Source: Deinococcus aquaedulcis
GTDB taxonomy: Bacteria > Deinococcota > Deinococci > Deinococcales > Deinococcaceae
Direction of reading: 5' to 3'
Assembly (NCBI RefSeq): GCF_019693445.1
Contig: NZ_JAHRBL010000027.1
Coordinates: 1-29,180 of the forward strand
DNA: 29,180 nucleotides
The notes beneath the pieces were generated by a model. It saw nothing but the letters and a program-made list of their open reading frames with translations, searched no databases and was not told the DNA's origin. Positions 19,833 through 27,153 of this stretch are shown here, piece after piece. Within the stretch, counting starts at the first letter, position 1; every line of letters starts with the position of its first letter. Position numbers and translations under genes: made by a program.

Positions 19833-20741
19833 ATGAGCGCCCAACGACAGCCCCAGTGGAGCGCCCAGGACGATTTCTGGGACGACACTGACGATCTGAC
19901 CGACGAGCCGCAGGAACGCATCCGGCGACCCCGCAAAAAGCCCACAGGCCGCCGCGCGCTGGCCGACCTGACCGCCGAGGGCGAGGGCGTCCAGGACGAT
20001 GTCATTCGCCGCCTGAAAGACCTGGGCCACATCACCGAAGTGGTGGCCGAACTGAAAAGCGGCAAGGAAGCCACGGCGTACGTGGCGCGCGGCCCCAAAG
20101 GCAACGTCCTGCTGAAGCTCTACCGCGACCTGGAAGCCCGCTCATTCAAGAACGACAGTGTGTACCGCGCCGGGCAGGTGATTCTGGACGTGCGCGCCAA
20201 GCGGGCCATGGAAGGCCGCACCCGCAAGGGCCTTGCCATGCTGCAAGAAGGCTGGGTGAACGCCGAGTACGCCCACCTGTGGCACCTATGGGAAGCGGGC
20301 TTGCCCGTGCCTGAGCCCCTGGTGGGCCCCCATCCCTTCGAGTACGCCCAGACCACCCCCGCCGTCCTGATGCGCCTGATCGGCACCGAAGACCAGATTG
20401 CCCCGCGCCTGAGTGACGCCGCCCTGAGCCCCGAGCAGGCCCAGAGTGCCTGGGACCAGAGCGTGCGCGGCATGGCCGATCTGCTGCGGCTGGGCTACGC
20501 CCACGGCGACTACAGCACCTACAACCTTCTCTGGTGGGAGGACACCGTGATCATCATTGATTTTCCCCAGCTCACCACGCGCCAGAACCCCCATTTTCAC
20601 GACCTGCTGGCCAGAGACGCCCAGAGCCTCGTGACCAGCTTCCGCAAGCACGGCATCCACGCCGACACCCAGAGCACCCTGCGCGAGGTGCAGCGCCGCG
20701 CCCTGGGCCCGGCCCCGGCCCCCCGCCTGCTGCTGCCGTGA
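19833..20741 (+). CDS. RIO1-type serine protein kinase
   Basis: The 302-residue protein has a charged N-terminal extension (1-50, Asp/Glu then Arg/Lys-rich) and a RIO kinase fold. The ATP-binding segment is SGKEATAYVARG (76-87), with the lysine in VLLKLYR (Lys95). The catalytic loop is HGDYSTYNLLW (Asp226, Asn231). The metal-binding Asp243 is in IIDFPQ. The activation loop is short, as in RIO proteins. Archaeal and eukaryotic relatives act in small-subunit ribosome maturation. Targets of bacterial copies are poorly known. It lies directly after the 39-codon ORF and is closed by a strong terminator, so the two probably form one unit. Confidence 0.93.
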   Translation: MSAQRQPQWSAQDDFWDDTDDLTDEPQERIRRPRKKPTGRRALADLTAEGEGVQDDVIRRLKDLGHITEVVAELKSGKEATAYVARGPKGNVLLKLYRDLEARSFKNDSVYRAGQVILDVRAKRAMEGRTRKGLAMLQEGWVNAEYAHLWHLWEAGLPVPEPLVGPHPFEYAQTTPAVLMRLIGTEDQIAPRLSDAALSPEQAQSAWDQSVRGMADLLRLGYAHGDYSTYNLLWWEDTVIIIDFPQLTTRQNPHFHDLLARDAQSLVTSFRKHGIHADTQSTLREVQRRALGPAPAPRLLLP

Positions 20742-20757
20742 AGGTCGCGTACCCCCG

Positions 20758-20786
20758 CCCACTTCCTTTCGTGAAGTGGGTTTTTT
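20758..20786 (+). terminator. rho-independent terminator of the RIO kinase unit
   Basis: CCCACTTC (20758-20765) pairs with GAAGTGGG (20773-20780) and is followed by six T. Confidence 0.92.
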
Positions 20787-20816
20787 GTGCCTTGCAGGTG
20801 GGCCCATGTTTCATAT

Positions 20817-20970
20817 GGCTTCCGAAAAATTCCGTAACGGGTTGTGGAATTTTTCCGACCAGAGGGAGAAGGAAAAGCTACGGATTTCCGGGAATTGGGC
20901 TGGCACAGCGCCGAAGGCGGGGAACATCCAGTTCTTTCCTGGATGTTCCGGAAATGGACGGAATCCGTAT
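20817..20970 (+). repeat. structured intergenic repeat, copy 1 (~154 bp)
   Basis: This stretch matches 25156-25332 along its length apart from an extra ~22 bases in the other copy. It contains three nested or serial hairpins. The first is AAAAATTCCGTAAC (20825-20838) with GTTGTGGAATTTTT, including two G·U pairs. The second is CGCC-GAA-GGCG. The third is GGAACATCCAG (20921-20931) with CTGGATGTTCC. An outer TACGGATT...AATCCGTA pair encloses the last two. It resembles the small non-coding repeats described in Deinococcus genomes. It ends at a CATACT box just before a tiny ORF. Confidence 0.76.
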
Positions 20971-20982
20971 CATACTGCCCGC

Positions 20983-21078
20983 ATGCCCCGTCCCCTGAGA
21001 TTCTTGCTGGTGCTACTGCCATTTCTGCTGGGCAGCAGCGCCGCCCGCCGTGCCCGCCCGGAGCGCCGTGACCGCTAA
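20983..21078 (+). CDS. tiny hydrophobic ORF (31 aa) overlapping the CitE-like gene start
   Basis: ATG 20983 lies 6 nt after CATACT (20971-20976). The peptide begins MPRPLRFLLVLLPFLLGSSA, signal-peptide-like, then becomes Arg-rich, and stops at TAA 21076-21078 inside the CitE-like gene. It may be a leaderless coupling ORF, a small membrane peptide or chance. Confidence 0.3.
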   Translation: MPRPLRFLLVLLPFLLGSSAARRARPERRDR

Positions 21079-21904
21079 TCCCCTTCCTGCCGCCGCGCGC
21101 CCCTGGCGCTCCGTGCTGTATGTGCCGGGCGACAAACCCCGCGCCATAGAAAAAGCCCGCACCCTGGGCGCCGATGCGGTGATTCTGGATCTGGAAGACG
21201 CGGTGGCCCCCGAACACAAGGCCGGGGCCCGCGAGGACGTGCGCGCCGCGCTGGCCCAGCCCTGGCCGGTGCCGGTGCTGCTGCGCCTGAATGCCCCGGG
21301 CACCCCCTGGCACGGGGACGATCTGGCGCTGGCCGCGCACCCGGCGCTGGCTGGGGTGGTGCTGCCCAAGGTCGAGGCGCCGCCCACCCTGGCCGGGCCG
21401 AAGCCGCTGTGGGCCATGATTGAAACGCCGCTGGGGGTGCTTGGGGCCCCCGCCATTGCCGCTGCGCCGGGGGTGGCGGGCCTGATTGCCGGGGCCAATG
21501 ATCTGGCCCGCGCCCTGCGCACCCGCCCCCACCCGGGCCGGGAGCCGCTGCTCGCCGCCCTGAGCGCTGTGGTCCTGGCCGCCCGCGCCTATGGCAAGGT
21601 GCCCCTGGACGCCGTGTACAACGATGTGCGCGACCCCGAAGGCTTGGCCCGGGAATGCGTGCAGGGGCGCGCCCTCGGCTTCGCAGGCAAGACGGTGATT
21701 CACCCCGGCCAGATCGAAGCCGCCAATACCGCCTATGGCGTGAGCGGCGCCGAAGCCGAGCGCGCCCGCGCCCTGCTGGCCGCCTGGAACGAGGCCCGCG
21801 CCGCCGGGCAGAGTGTGGCGATCTTCCAGGGTGCCCTGGTGGAACAGATGCATGTGGACGAGGCCCAGGACACGCTGGCCCTGTGGGCGGCTCAGCAAGG
21901 CTGA
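21068..21904 (+). CDS. HpcH/HpaI-aldolase–CitE family CoA-ester lyase
   Basis: The protein has 278 residues from GTG 21068. Family motifs are RSVLYVPGDKPRAIEKA near the N-terminus, the metal-site segment ADAVILDLEDAV, LLRLNAPGTPWHGDD (substrate-binding Arg), VVLPKVE, MIETPLGVL and IAGANDLARAL. Relatives cleave citryl-, malyl- or citramalyl-CoA type esters. A stand-alone CitE without citrate-lyase partners, as here, is known in Deinococcus, but the true substrate cannot be read. GGAG at 21060-21063 favours GTG 21068 over GTG 21050. It overlaps the tiny upstream ORF by 11 bases. Confidence 0.9.
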   Translation: MTANPLPAAARPWRSVLYVPGDKPRAIEKARTLGADAVILDLEDAVAPEHKAGAREDVRAALAQPWPVPVLLRLNAPGTPWHGDDLALAAHPALAGVVLPKVEAPPTLAGPKPLWAMIETPLGVLGAPAIAAAPGVAGLIAGANDLARALRTRPHPGREPLLAALSAVVLAARAYGKVPLDAVYNDVRDPEGLARECVQGRALGFAGKTVIHPGQIEAANTAYGVSGAEAERARALLAAWNEARAAGQSVAIFQGALVEQMHVDEAQDTLALWAAQQG

Positions 21905-21923
21905 GTGCCACAGCACTGCTCTA

Positions 21924-22044
21924 GCGCAGTTGCCATCACGATGATGTGGGTTCCTGACCCTCTCCCCTCGTGGGACTAGAAGAGCTGCGACACAGCGAGG
22001 GCCTCGCGCCGCGAGGGGTGAGGGGGTTCTTTGCTCAACCGCTC
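21924..22044 (-). repeat. MITE-like TA-flanked repeat, copy A
   Basis: Read on the minus strand this ~121-bp stretch closely matches 26486-26613. It has imperfect terminal inverted repeats (GAGCGGTTGAGCA at one end, GCGCAGTTGCCA at the other) and is flanked by TA on both sides, the target preferred by IS630/Tc1-mariner elements. Its interior folds back (CCCCTCGC/GCGAGG and CCCTCTCCCC/GAGGGG-type arms). It has no coding capacity. The neighbouring minus-strand gene stops in its first bases. Confidence 0.66.
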
Positions 22045-22433
22045 TAGTCCTCCAGGCGCTGCGGCGCCACCGCCCCCTCGCCGCGCTGACGCCACGCCTG
22101 AAAGGCGCTGTGGCCTTCCTCGCTCAGTTCAGTGCGCGCCAGGCCGTCCGGGGCCACCGTCCAGCCGCGCCGGTTGGCGTCCTCTGGCAGACCGCTGAAG
22201 GTGTAGCGGCCCGGGGCCAGCGGGCGCGAGGGGCGGGCAGTCACCAGATAGGGGTAATACTCCTGCTCAAAGCGCCGCTGCAGGCGGGCCTCGCGGCCGT
22301 GGTCCACGCCCGAGATGCCCATGAACAGGAACACCGGCCCCAGGTCCACATACGGCCACAGCCGCCGCCGCCGGACGGTCACGTCGCGCAGCGTCAGGGC
22401 TTCGGGGGGCGGCAGCTTGCCCAGAGGAGTCAT
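22044..22433 (-). CDS. small hypothetical protein (129 aa)
   Basis: The frame runs from ATG 22433 to TAG 22046-22044. A TAGACA box at 22445-22440 ends 6 nt before the ATG, suggesting a leaderless mRNA. The protein has no signal peptide. A short hydrophobic patch (YVDLGPVFLFMGISGVDHG) is followed by a Tyr/Phe-rich part and PGRYTFSGLPEDANRRGW. I recognise no family. The stop codon consists of the TA flank plus the first base of the MITE-like repeat, so the original C-terminus may have been altered by that insertion. Confidence 0.66.
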   Translation of the reverse strand: MTPLGKLPPPEALTLRDVTVRRRRLWPYVDLGPVFLFMGISGVDHGREARLQRRFEQEYYPYLVTARPSRPLAPGRYTFSGLPEDANRRGWTVAPDGLARTELSEEGHSAFQAWRQRGEGAVAPQRLED

Positions 22434-22478
22434 GGATCTTGTCTACCCCTGCGCGTGTCAGACAATCCAGCCCCAGCC

Positions 22479-22484
22479 TATGCT
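22479..22484 (+). promoter_or_regulatory. -10 box of the ilvA leader
   Basis: TATGCT ends 6 nt before ATG 22491 of the short leader ORF. This is the same spacing as at other leaderless starts in the window. Confidence 0.45.
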
Positions 22485-22490
22485 CGCCCT

Positions 22491-22535
22491 ATGAACGCGG
22501 CGCGAATTCTCCGGCCACCAGGGGCAAGCTCCTGA
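22491..22535 (+). CDS. putative ilvA leader peptide (14 aa)
   Basis: The ORF reads MNAARILRPPGASS and stops at TGA 22533-22535. It contains adjacent Ile and Leu codons (ATT CTC, 22506-22511). GGGGC at 22521-22525, inside the ORF, can pair with GCCCC at 22556-22560, the first arm of the following terminator. A ribosome stalled at Ile-Leu and one at the stop codon could thus give different folds. Only one Ile codon is present, so this is tentative. Confidence 0.42.
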   Translation: MNAARILRPPGASS

Positions 22536-22555
22536 CGGCCCGCGCGCTGTCTTTG

Positions 22556-22590
22556 GCCCCCGAGACCGGTGCTCGGGGGCGTTTGCTTTG
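22556..22590 (+). terminator. terminator-like hairpin (putative attenuator) upstream of ilvA
   Basis: GCCCCCGAG (22556-22564) pairs perfectly with CTCGGGGGC (22572-22580) and is followed by GTTTGCTTTG. It lies after a short leader ORF and only 9 nt before the ilvA ATG, so it would stop transcription or bury the start region. Confidence 0.7.
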
Positions 22591-22599
22591 GGGGCCCAC

Positions 22600-24144
<1,545 letters not shown>

Positions 24145-24149
24145 CGGAA

Positions 24150-24175
24150 ATCAGGACAAGCTTGTCTTTCCTGAT
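24150..24175 (+). terminator. hairpin after ilvA (weak terminator)
   Basis: ATCAGGA pairs with TCCTGAT around a GACAAGCTTGTC palindrome. It begins 6 nt after the ilvA stop, but there is no T-run, so termination is uncertain. Confidence 0.3.
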
Positions 24176-24270
24176 CCCACCCCCATCCTGTCTAAACGCC
24201 CAGTCACATATGAAGGGGTGCTGCGGCCCCACTCACCCCCACCGGGGCCCGGCGTGGCGAGATAAACCCC

Positions 24271-24591
24271 ATGACAGAGACACGCACAACGCAGACCGTG
24301 GGCCTGAGTGGCGCGTGGCAGGGCGAGGCCACCGACCCCCAGCGCACCTTTCAGGGTGAAGTGGTCACGTCCAGTCTGGAAGCGCTTCCGGTGGGCACCA
24401 GTGTAGAGGTGGCCTTTCAGAGCAGTGGCCGCCGCGTCACCGGACCCAGCGAACACGGCAACTACGTGCTGAGCGCCGGGGCGCATCACTGGACGGTTGC
24501 CCGCTTCACCCAGCATCCCAGCGCCACTGGCCAGAGCCGCGACGACCGTCTGCCTTCGGGCGACTGGGTGGCCGAACTGGTGGCCCACTGA
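24271..24591 (+). CDS. small hypothetical protein (106 aa)
   Basis: The frame runs from ATG 24271 to the stop at 24591. An AGATAA box lies 5 nt before the ATG, again suggesting a leaderless mRNA. The protein is soluble, with alternating beta-strand-like segments (LSGAWQGEATD, GTSVEVAFQSSGRRV, GNYVLSAGAHHWTVARF) and a conserved-looking C-terminal GDWVAELVAH. I recognise no family. Codon use matches neighbouring genes, and it fills the gap between ilvA and the acetyltransferase. Confidence 0.7.
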   Translation: MTETRTTQTVGLSGAWQGEATDPQRTFQGEVVTSSLEALPVGTSVEVAFQSSGRRVTGPSEHGNYVLSAGAHHWTVARFTQHPSATGQSRDDRLPSGDWVAELVAH

Positions 24592-24678
24592 CGGGCAGCC
24601 CAGCACTCCCCGACCGCCTTCACCCTGGGGCGAGAGTTTGGCCTTGCGCCTGGTGGCGGGCTGTGCCTACGCTGAATC

Positions 24679-25152
24679 ATGCCCACCCCGCGCCTGCTGG
24701 ACATGCCGCCCACCGACCTGCGCGTGCAGGCCCTGATGAACGCCCAGCAGCGCGAACTGCGCGAGCTCTACCAGGACACCGACGAACGCACCGAGCCCTT
24801 TGATCCCCTCACGCTCAGCGGCGAGGGCTGCGTGCTGCTGGCCGCCGAAGAGAAAGGCGAACTGCTGGCTTGCGGCGCCCTGAAACGCTGGGATGAGGCT
24901 TCGGCCGAGGTCAAGCGCATGTACACCGTGCCTGCCGCGCGGGGCCGGGGGGTGGGGCGGGCGCTGCTGGACGAACTGATCGCCCGGGGCCGCGCCGCCG
25001 GGTACGCCCGGCTGGTGCTGGAAACCGGTGATCAGCAGGCCGCCGCGCTGGCCCTGTACGAACGCGCGGGCTTTCGCCGCATTCCCAACTTTGGCTACTA
25101 CGAGGGCATAGACAACAGCCTGTGCTACGAGCTGCCGCTGCGGGAGGCGTAA
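24679..25152 (+). CDS. GNAT-family N-acetyltransferase
   Basis: The 157-residue protein has a typical GNAT core. The beta4 strand is AEVKRMYTVPAARGRGVGRALLDEL, containing the acetyl-CoA pyrophosphate-binding R/Q-x-x-G-x-G/A pattern (RGRGVG). It is followed by GYARLVLETGDQQAAALALYERAGFRRIPNFGYYEG, the C-terminal motif B. It transfers acetyl from acetyl-CoA to an amine. The acceptor is unknown. TACGCT at 24668-24673 ends 5 nt before ATG 24679. The structured repeat copy 2 begins 4 nt after its stop and probably serves as terminator. Confidence 0.9.
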   Translation: MPTPRLLDMPPTDLRVQALMNAQQRELRELYQDTDERTEPFDPLTLSGEGCVLLAAEEKGELLACGALKRWDEASAEVKRMYTVPAARGRGVGRALLDELIARGRAAGYARLVLETGDQQAAALALYERAGFRRIPNFGYYEGIDNSLCYELPLREA

Positions 25153-25155
25153 GAC

Positions 25156-25332
25156 GGCTTCCGAAAAATGCCGTCACACCTGACGGCATTTTTCCGACCG
25201 GAGGGACTCGGAGAGCTGCGCAGGAGAGAAGGAAAGGGTACGGATTTCCGGGAATCGGGCTGGAACAGCGCCGAAGGCGGGGAACATCCAGTTCTTTTCC
25301 GGATGTTCCGGACATGGACGGCAGTCCGTATA
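25156..25332 (+). repeat. structured intergenic repeat, copy 2 (~177 bp)
   Basis: This is the second copy of the repeat at 20817-20970. Its first hairpin has different bases but stays paired: AAAAATGCCGTCA (25164-25176) with TGACGGCATTTTT (25181-25193). The CGCC-GAA-GGCG hairpin and GGAACATCC/GGATGTTCC (25281-25289, 25301-25309) are kept, and the TACGGA...TCCGTA outer pair is kept. It carries about 22 extra bases after the first hairpin. The maintained pairing despite sequence change suggests selection on a folded RNA. The first hairpin with its T5 also fits a terminator for the gene before it. Confidence 0.76.
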
Positions 25333-25380
25333 AGCACCCCTCCCCCGGCGCCACCGCCCGGCGCAGGGTAGGCTGGGCCC

Positions 25381-26403
25381 ATGAAACCCCTGGGGGCCGG
25401 GGCGCTGCTGGGCGGCGCGGCGGGTGTGTTGTATGGCCTGGGCGTGTACCTGTGGCTGCACGTGCTGGACGGCGGCGACGGTGGCGCCGGGGTGATGGTG
25501 GCGTCCTACCTGTTTCTGGTGCCGTTCGTGCTGGGGCTGCTGTCGGTGACCATCACGCTGCGCCTCGCGCGGCCCCACGCGCCAGCCCCGGCGCCCGATC
25601 CATTCGGCGACCCGCCGCCTGCGCGCCCCTCACCGCTGGGTGAAGCGATGGGGGTGGCCGCGCTGACCACCACCGTCTTTCTGGTGACGGCGCTGGTGGT
25701 GGGTTTCGAGGGCGTGCTGTGCGCCTTTATTGCTGCCCCGGTGATGTACGTCATGGCGGCGCTGGGGGCGGGCACAGCGTTCCTGGCACAGCGCTGGTGG
25801 CGGCGGGGCCGCGCGGGGGCGCTGCTGCTGACTGCCGCCCTGCCGGCCGTGCTGGGCCCGCTGGAGCAGCGCCTTACCCCGCCCAGCGTGTACCGCACCG
25901 TCACCAACAGCGTGCTGGTGCACGCGCCACCAGAAGCCGTCTGGGCACAGATTCGCAGCGTGCCGCGCATTCAGGACCGCGAAATTCAAACCGGCTGGGC
26001 CCACCTCGCTGGCCTGCCGCGCCCCCGCGAAGCGGTGCTGACGGGAACGGGCGTGGGGGCCGCGCGCCTCGCCACCTTTGACGGCGCCCTGAGCTTTCTG
26101 GAAACGGTGACCGACTGGCAGGAGGAGCGGCTGCTGTCGTTTCGCATTCAGGCCCGCGACCCCGGCGGCCTGGACCCCCATGTGCGGGTGGGCGGCCGGT
26201 TCTTTGACGTGCTAAGCGGCACCTACCGTCTGGAGGAGATTGAGCCAGGCGTCACCCTCCTCCACCTGAGCAGCACCCAGCGCCTGAGCACGCCTTTTAA
26301 CGGCTACGCCGCCTACTTTACGCAGGCCATCATGCACGACCTGCAACGCACCATCCTGGACGTGGTCCGCGACCGCGCTGAGGCGCAGGCCCTGATGGAT
26401 TGA
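25381..26403 (+). CDS. membrane-anchored SRPBCC (START-like) domain protein
   Basis: The protein has 340 residues. The N-terminal half has about four membrane segments (LLGGAAGVLYGLGVYLWL, VASYLFLVPFVLGLLSVTITL, AALTTTVFLVTALVVG, CAFIAAPVMYVMAALGAG) with a Pro-rich cytoplasmic-type loop (ARPHAPAPAPDPFGDPPP). The C-terminal half (about 180-335) starts NSVLVHAPPEAVWAQIRSV, the typical first strand of SRPBCC/polyketide-cyclase-like ligand-binding domains, and ends with the long helix TQAIMHDLQRTILDVVRDRAE. The ligand is unknown. TAGGCT at 25369-25374 ends 6 nt before ATG 25381. Confidence 0.85.
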   Translation: MKPLGAGALLGGAAGVLYGLGVYLWLHVLDGGDGGAGVMVASYLFLVPFVLGLLSVTITLRLARPHAPAPAPDPFGDPPPARPSPLGEAMGVAALTTTVFLVTALVVGFEGVLCAFIAAPVMYVMAALGAGTAFLAQRWWRRGRAGALLLTAALPAVLGPLEQRLTPPSVYRTVTNSVLVHAPPEAVWAQIRSVPRIQDREIQTGWAHLAGLPRPREAVLTGTGVGAARLATFDGALSFLETVTDWQEERLLSFRIQARDPGGLDPHVRVGGRFFDVLSGTYRLEEIEPGVTLLHLSSTQRLSTPFNGYAAYFTQAIMHDLQRTILDVVRDRAEAQALMD

Positions 26404-26485
26404 AAAGGAATTCCATTTCGCCTCCTTCGAGCAGGCACAACCACGCTGACCACGCCCAAATTACCTCCTGCATGGTTCGGGCCGT

Positions 26486-26613
26486 TTTAGAGCGGTTGAC
26501 AAAAGAACCCCTCACCCCTCGCTGCGCGAGGCCCTCTCTGCGACGCAGCTCTTCGAGTCCCACGAGGGGAGAGGGTCAAGAACCAACATTTTCTTTATGT
26601 CAACTGCTCTAAA
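26486..26613 (+). repeat. MITE-like TA-flanked repeat, copy B (128 bp)
   Basis: Near-perfect 15-bp terminal inverted repeats, TTTAGAGCGGTTGAC (26486-26500) and GTCAACTGCTCTAAA (26599-26613, one mismatch), enclose a fold-back core (CTCGCTGCGCGAG; CCCTC...GAGGG). A TA sits at each end of the GAGC...GCTC core. It matches copy A at 21924-22044 in inverted orientation. There is no coding capacity, so movement would depend on a transposase in trans. Confidence 0.7.
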
Positions 26614-26668
26614 GCGAGGTCAGGAGGCCATGAGAGTGAGGGCATCTGGGACGCCATGCCCGCTCACC

Positions 26669-26724
26669 CCCCTCCCAACCTCTCGCTGCGCGAGCTGTCC
26701 CAGTCCCCCGCAAGGAGGGAGGGG
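26669..26724. repeat. degenerate fold-back related to the MITE core
   Basis: CCCCTCCC (26669-26676) pairs with GGGAGGGG (26717-26724) around CTCGCTGCGCGAG, a core shared with copy B. Terminal repeats are not recognisable. Confidence 0.35.
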
Positions 26725-27095
26725 CAAAAGCAGGTGTGCGTTGGCAAAGCCATACAGAACTCTGCAACTGTCTGAACCACTACCGCCCCATCTTTTTGTC
26801 TTTTGAAAAGTAGAACCTTCTAGGCCGCACCAAGCTCCCTTGCCCCCGTACCACCCAGGTCCAGACGAAGCCGTCGTGCGCGAAGCGCGCGGGCGTCCGG
26901 CGATGGGCGGAGGCAGACCCCGGCGTACACAGCGGGGTGAAGGAAGGCCGCCATAAATCGTCAGTCAACGTTGCCCAGTGCGAACGTTGCTCCCCCCGTC
27001 CCCTCTGGGGCTGGGGGGCTGGGGGGGTGGGGCCGCCCCAGCAAACCAACGCCCCACCGCCCCCACTCCATTCACAAAACCATAGCCCCCCACAC

Positions 27096-27124
27096 TGGAC
27101 TCAAGTTTCGCTTTCGCCTATACT
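27096..27124 (+). promoter_or_regulatory. promoter of the cinA–thpR–recA operon
   Basis: TGGACT (27096-27101), a 17-nt spacer and TATACT (27119-27124) make a good housekeeping promoter. Transcription would start near 27131, only about 8 nt before the cinA ATG, with GAGG at 27130-27133 as a ribosome site at the very 5' end. Confidence 0.65.
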
Positions 27125-27136
27125 ACCCCGAGGTTG

Positions 27137-27153
27137 TTATGCCTATAGCAGAA
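27137..27153 (+). promoter_or_regulatory. possible radiation/desiccation response motif (DdrO site) over the cinA start
   Basis: TTATGCCTATAGCAGAA matches 11 of 17 positions of the RDRM consensus TTATGTCATTGACATAA as I remember it, with the outer TTATG...CA.AA half-sites best kept. It overlaps the ATG and lies just downstream of the -10 box, where DdrO sites are often found. The recA operon is an expected member of the IrrE/DdrO regulon. The match is imperfect, and part of it is constrained by coding. Confidence 0.32.

Larger units (their letters stand above)
26404..27138. other. repeat-rich intergenic region upstream of cinA
   Basis: About 735 bases hold no supportable gene. They contain a complete MITE-like repeat (26486-26613), a related degenerate fold-back (26669-26724), a stretch of mixed GC content to about 26960 in which I see no feature, a G/C homopolymer-rich tract (about 26990-27045), and the cinA promoter at the right end. 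Several open frames cross it, but their composition is low-complexity (Pro/Arg/Ser) and they have no ribosome sites. Confidence 0.5.

Noticed and set aside
26780..27049. 89-codon minus-strand frame in the gap before cinA
   Set aside because: Its start lies in a G/C homopolymer tract. There is no ribosome site, no recognisable family and low-complexity composition.
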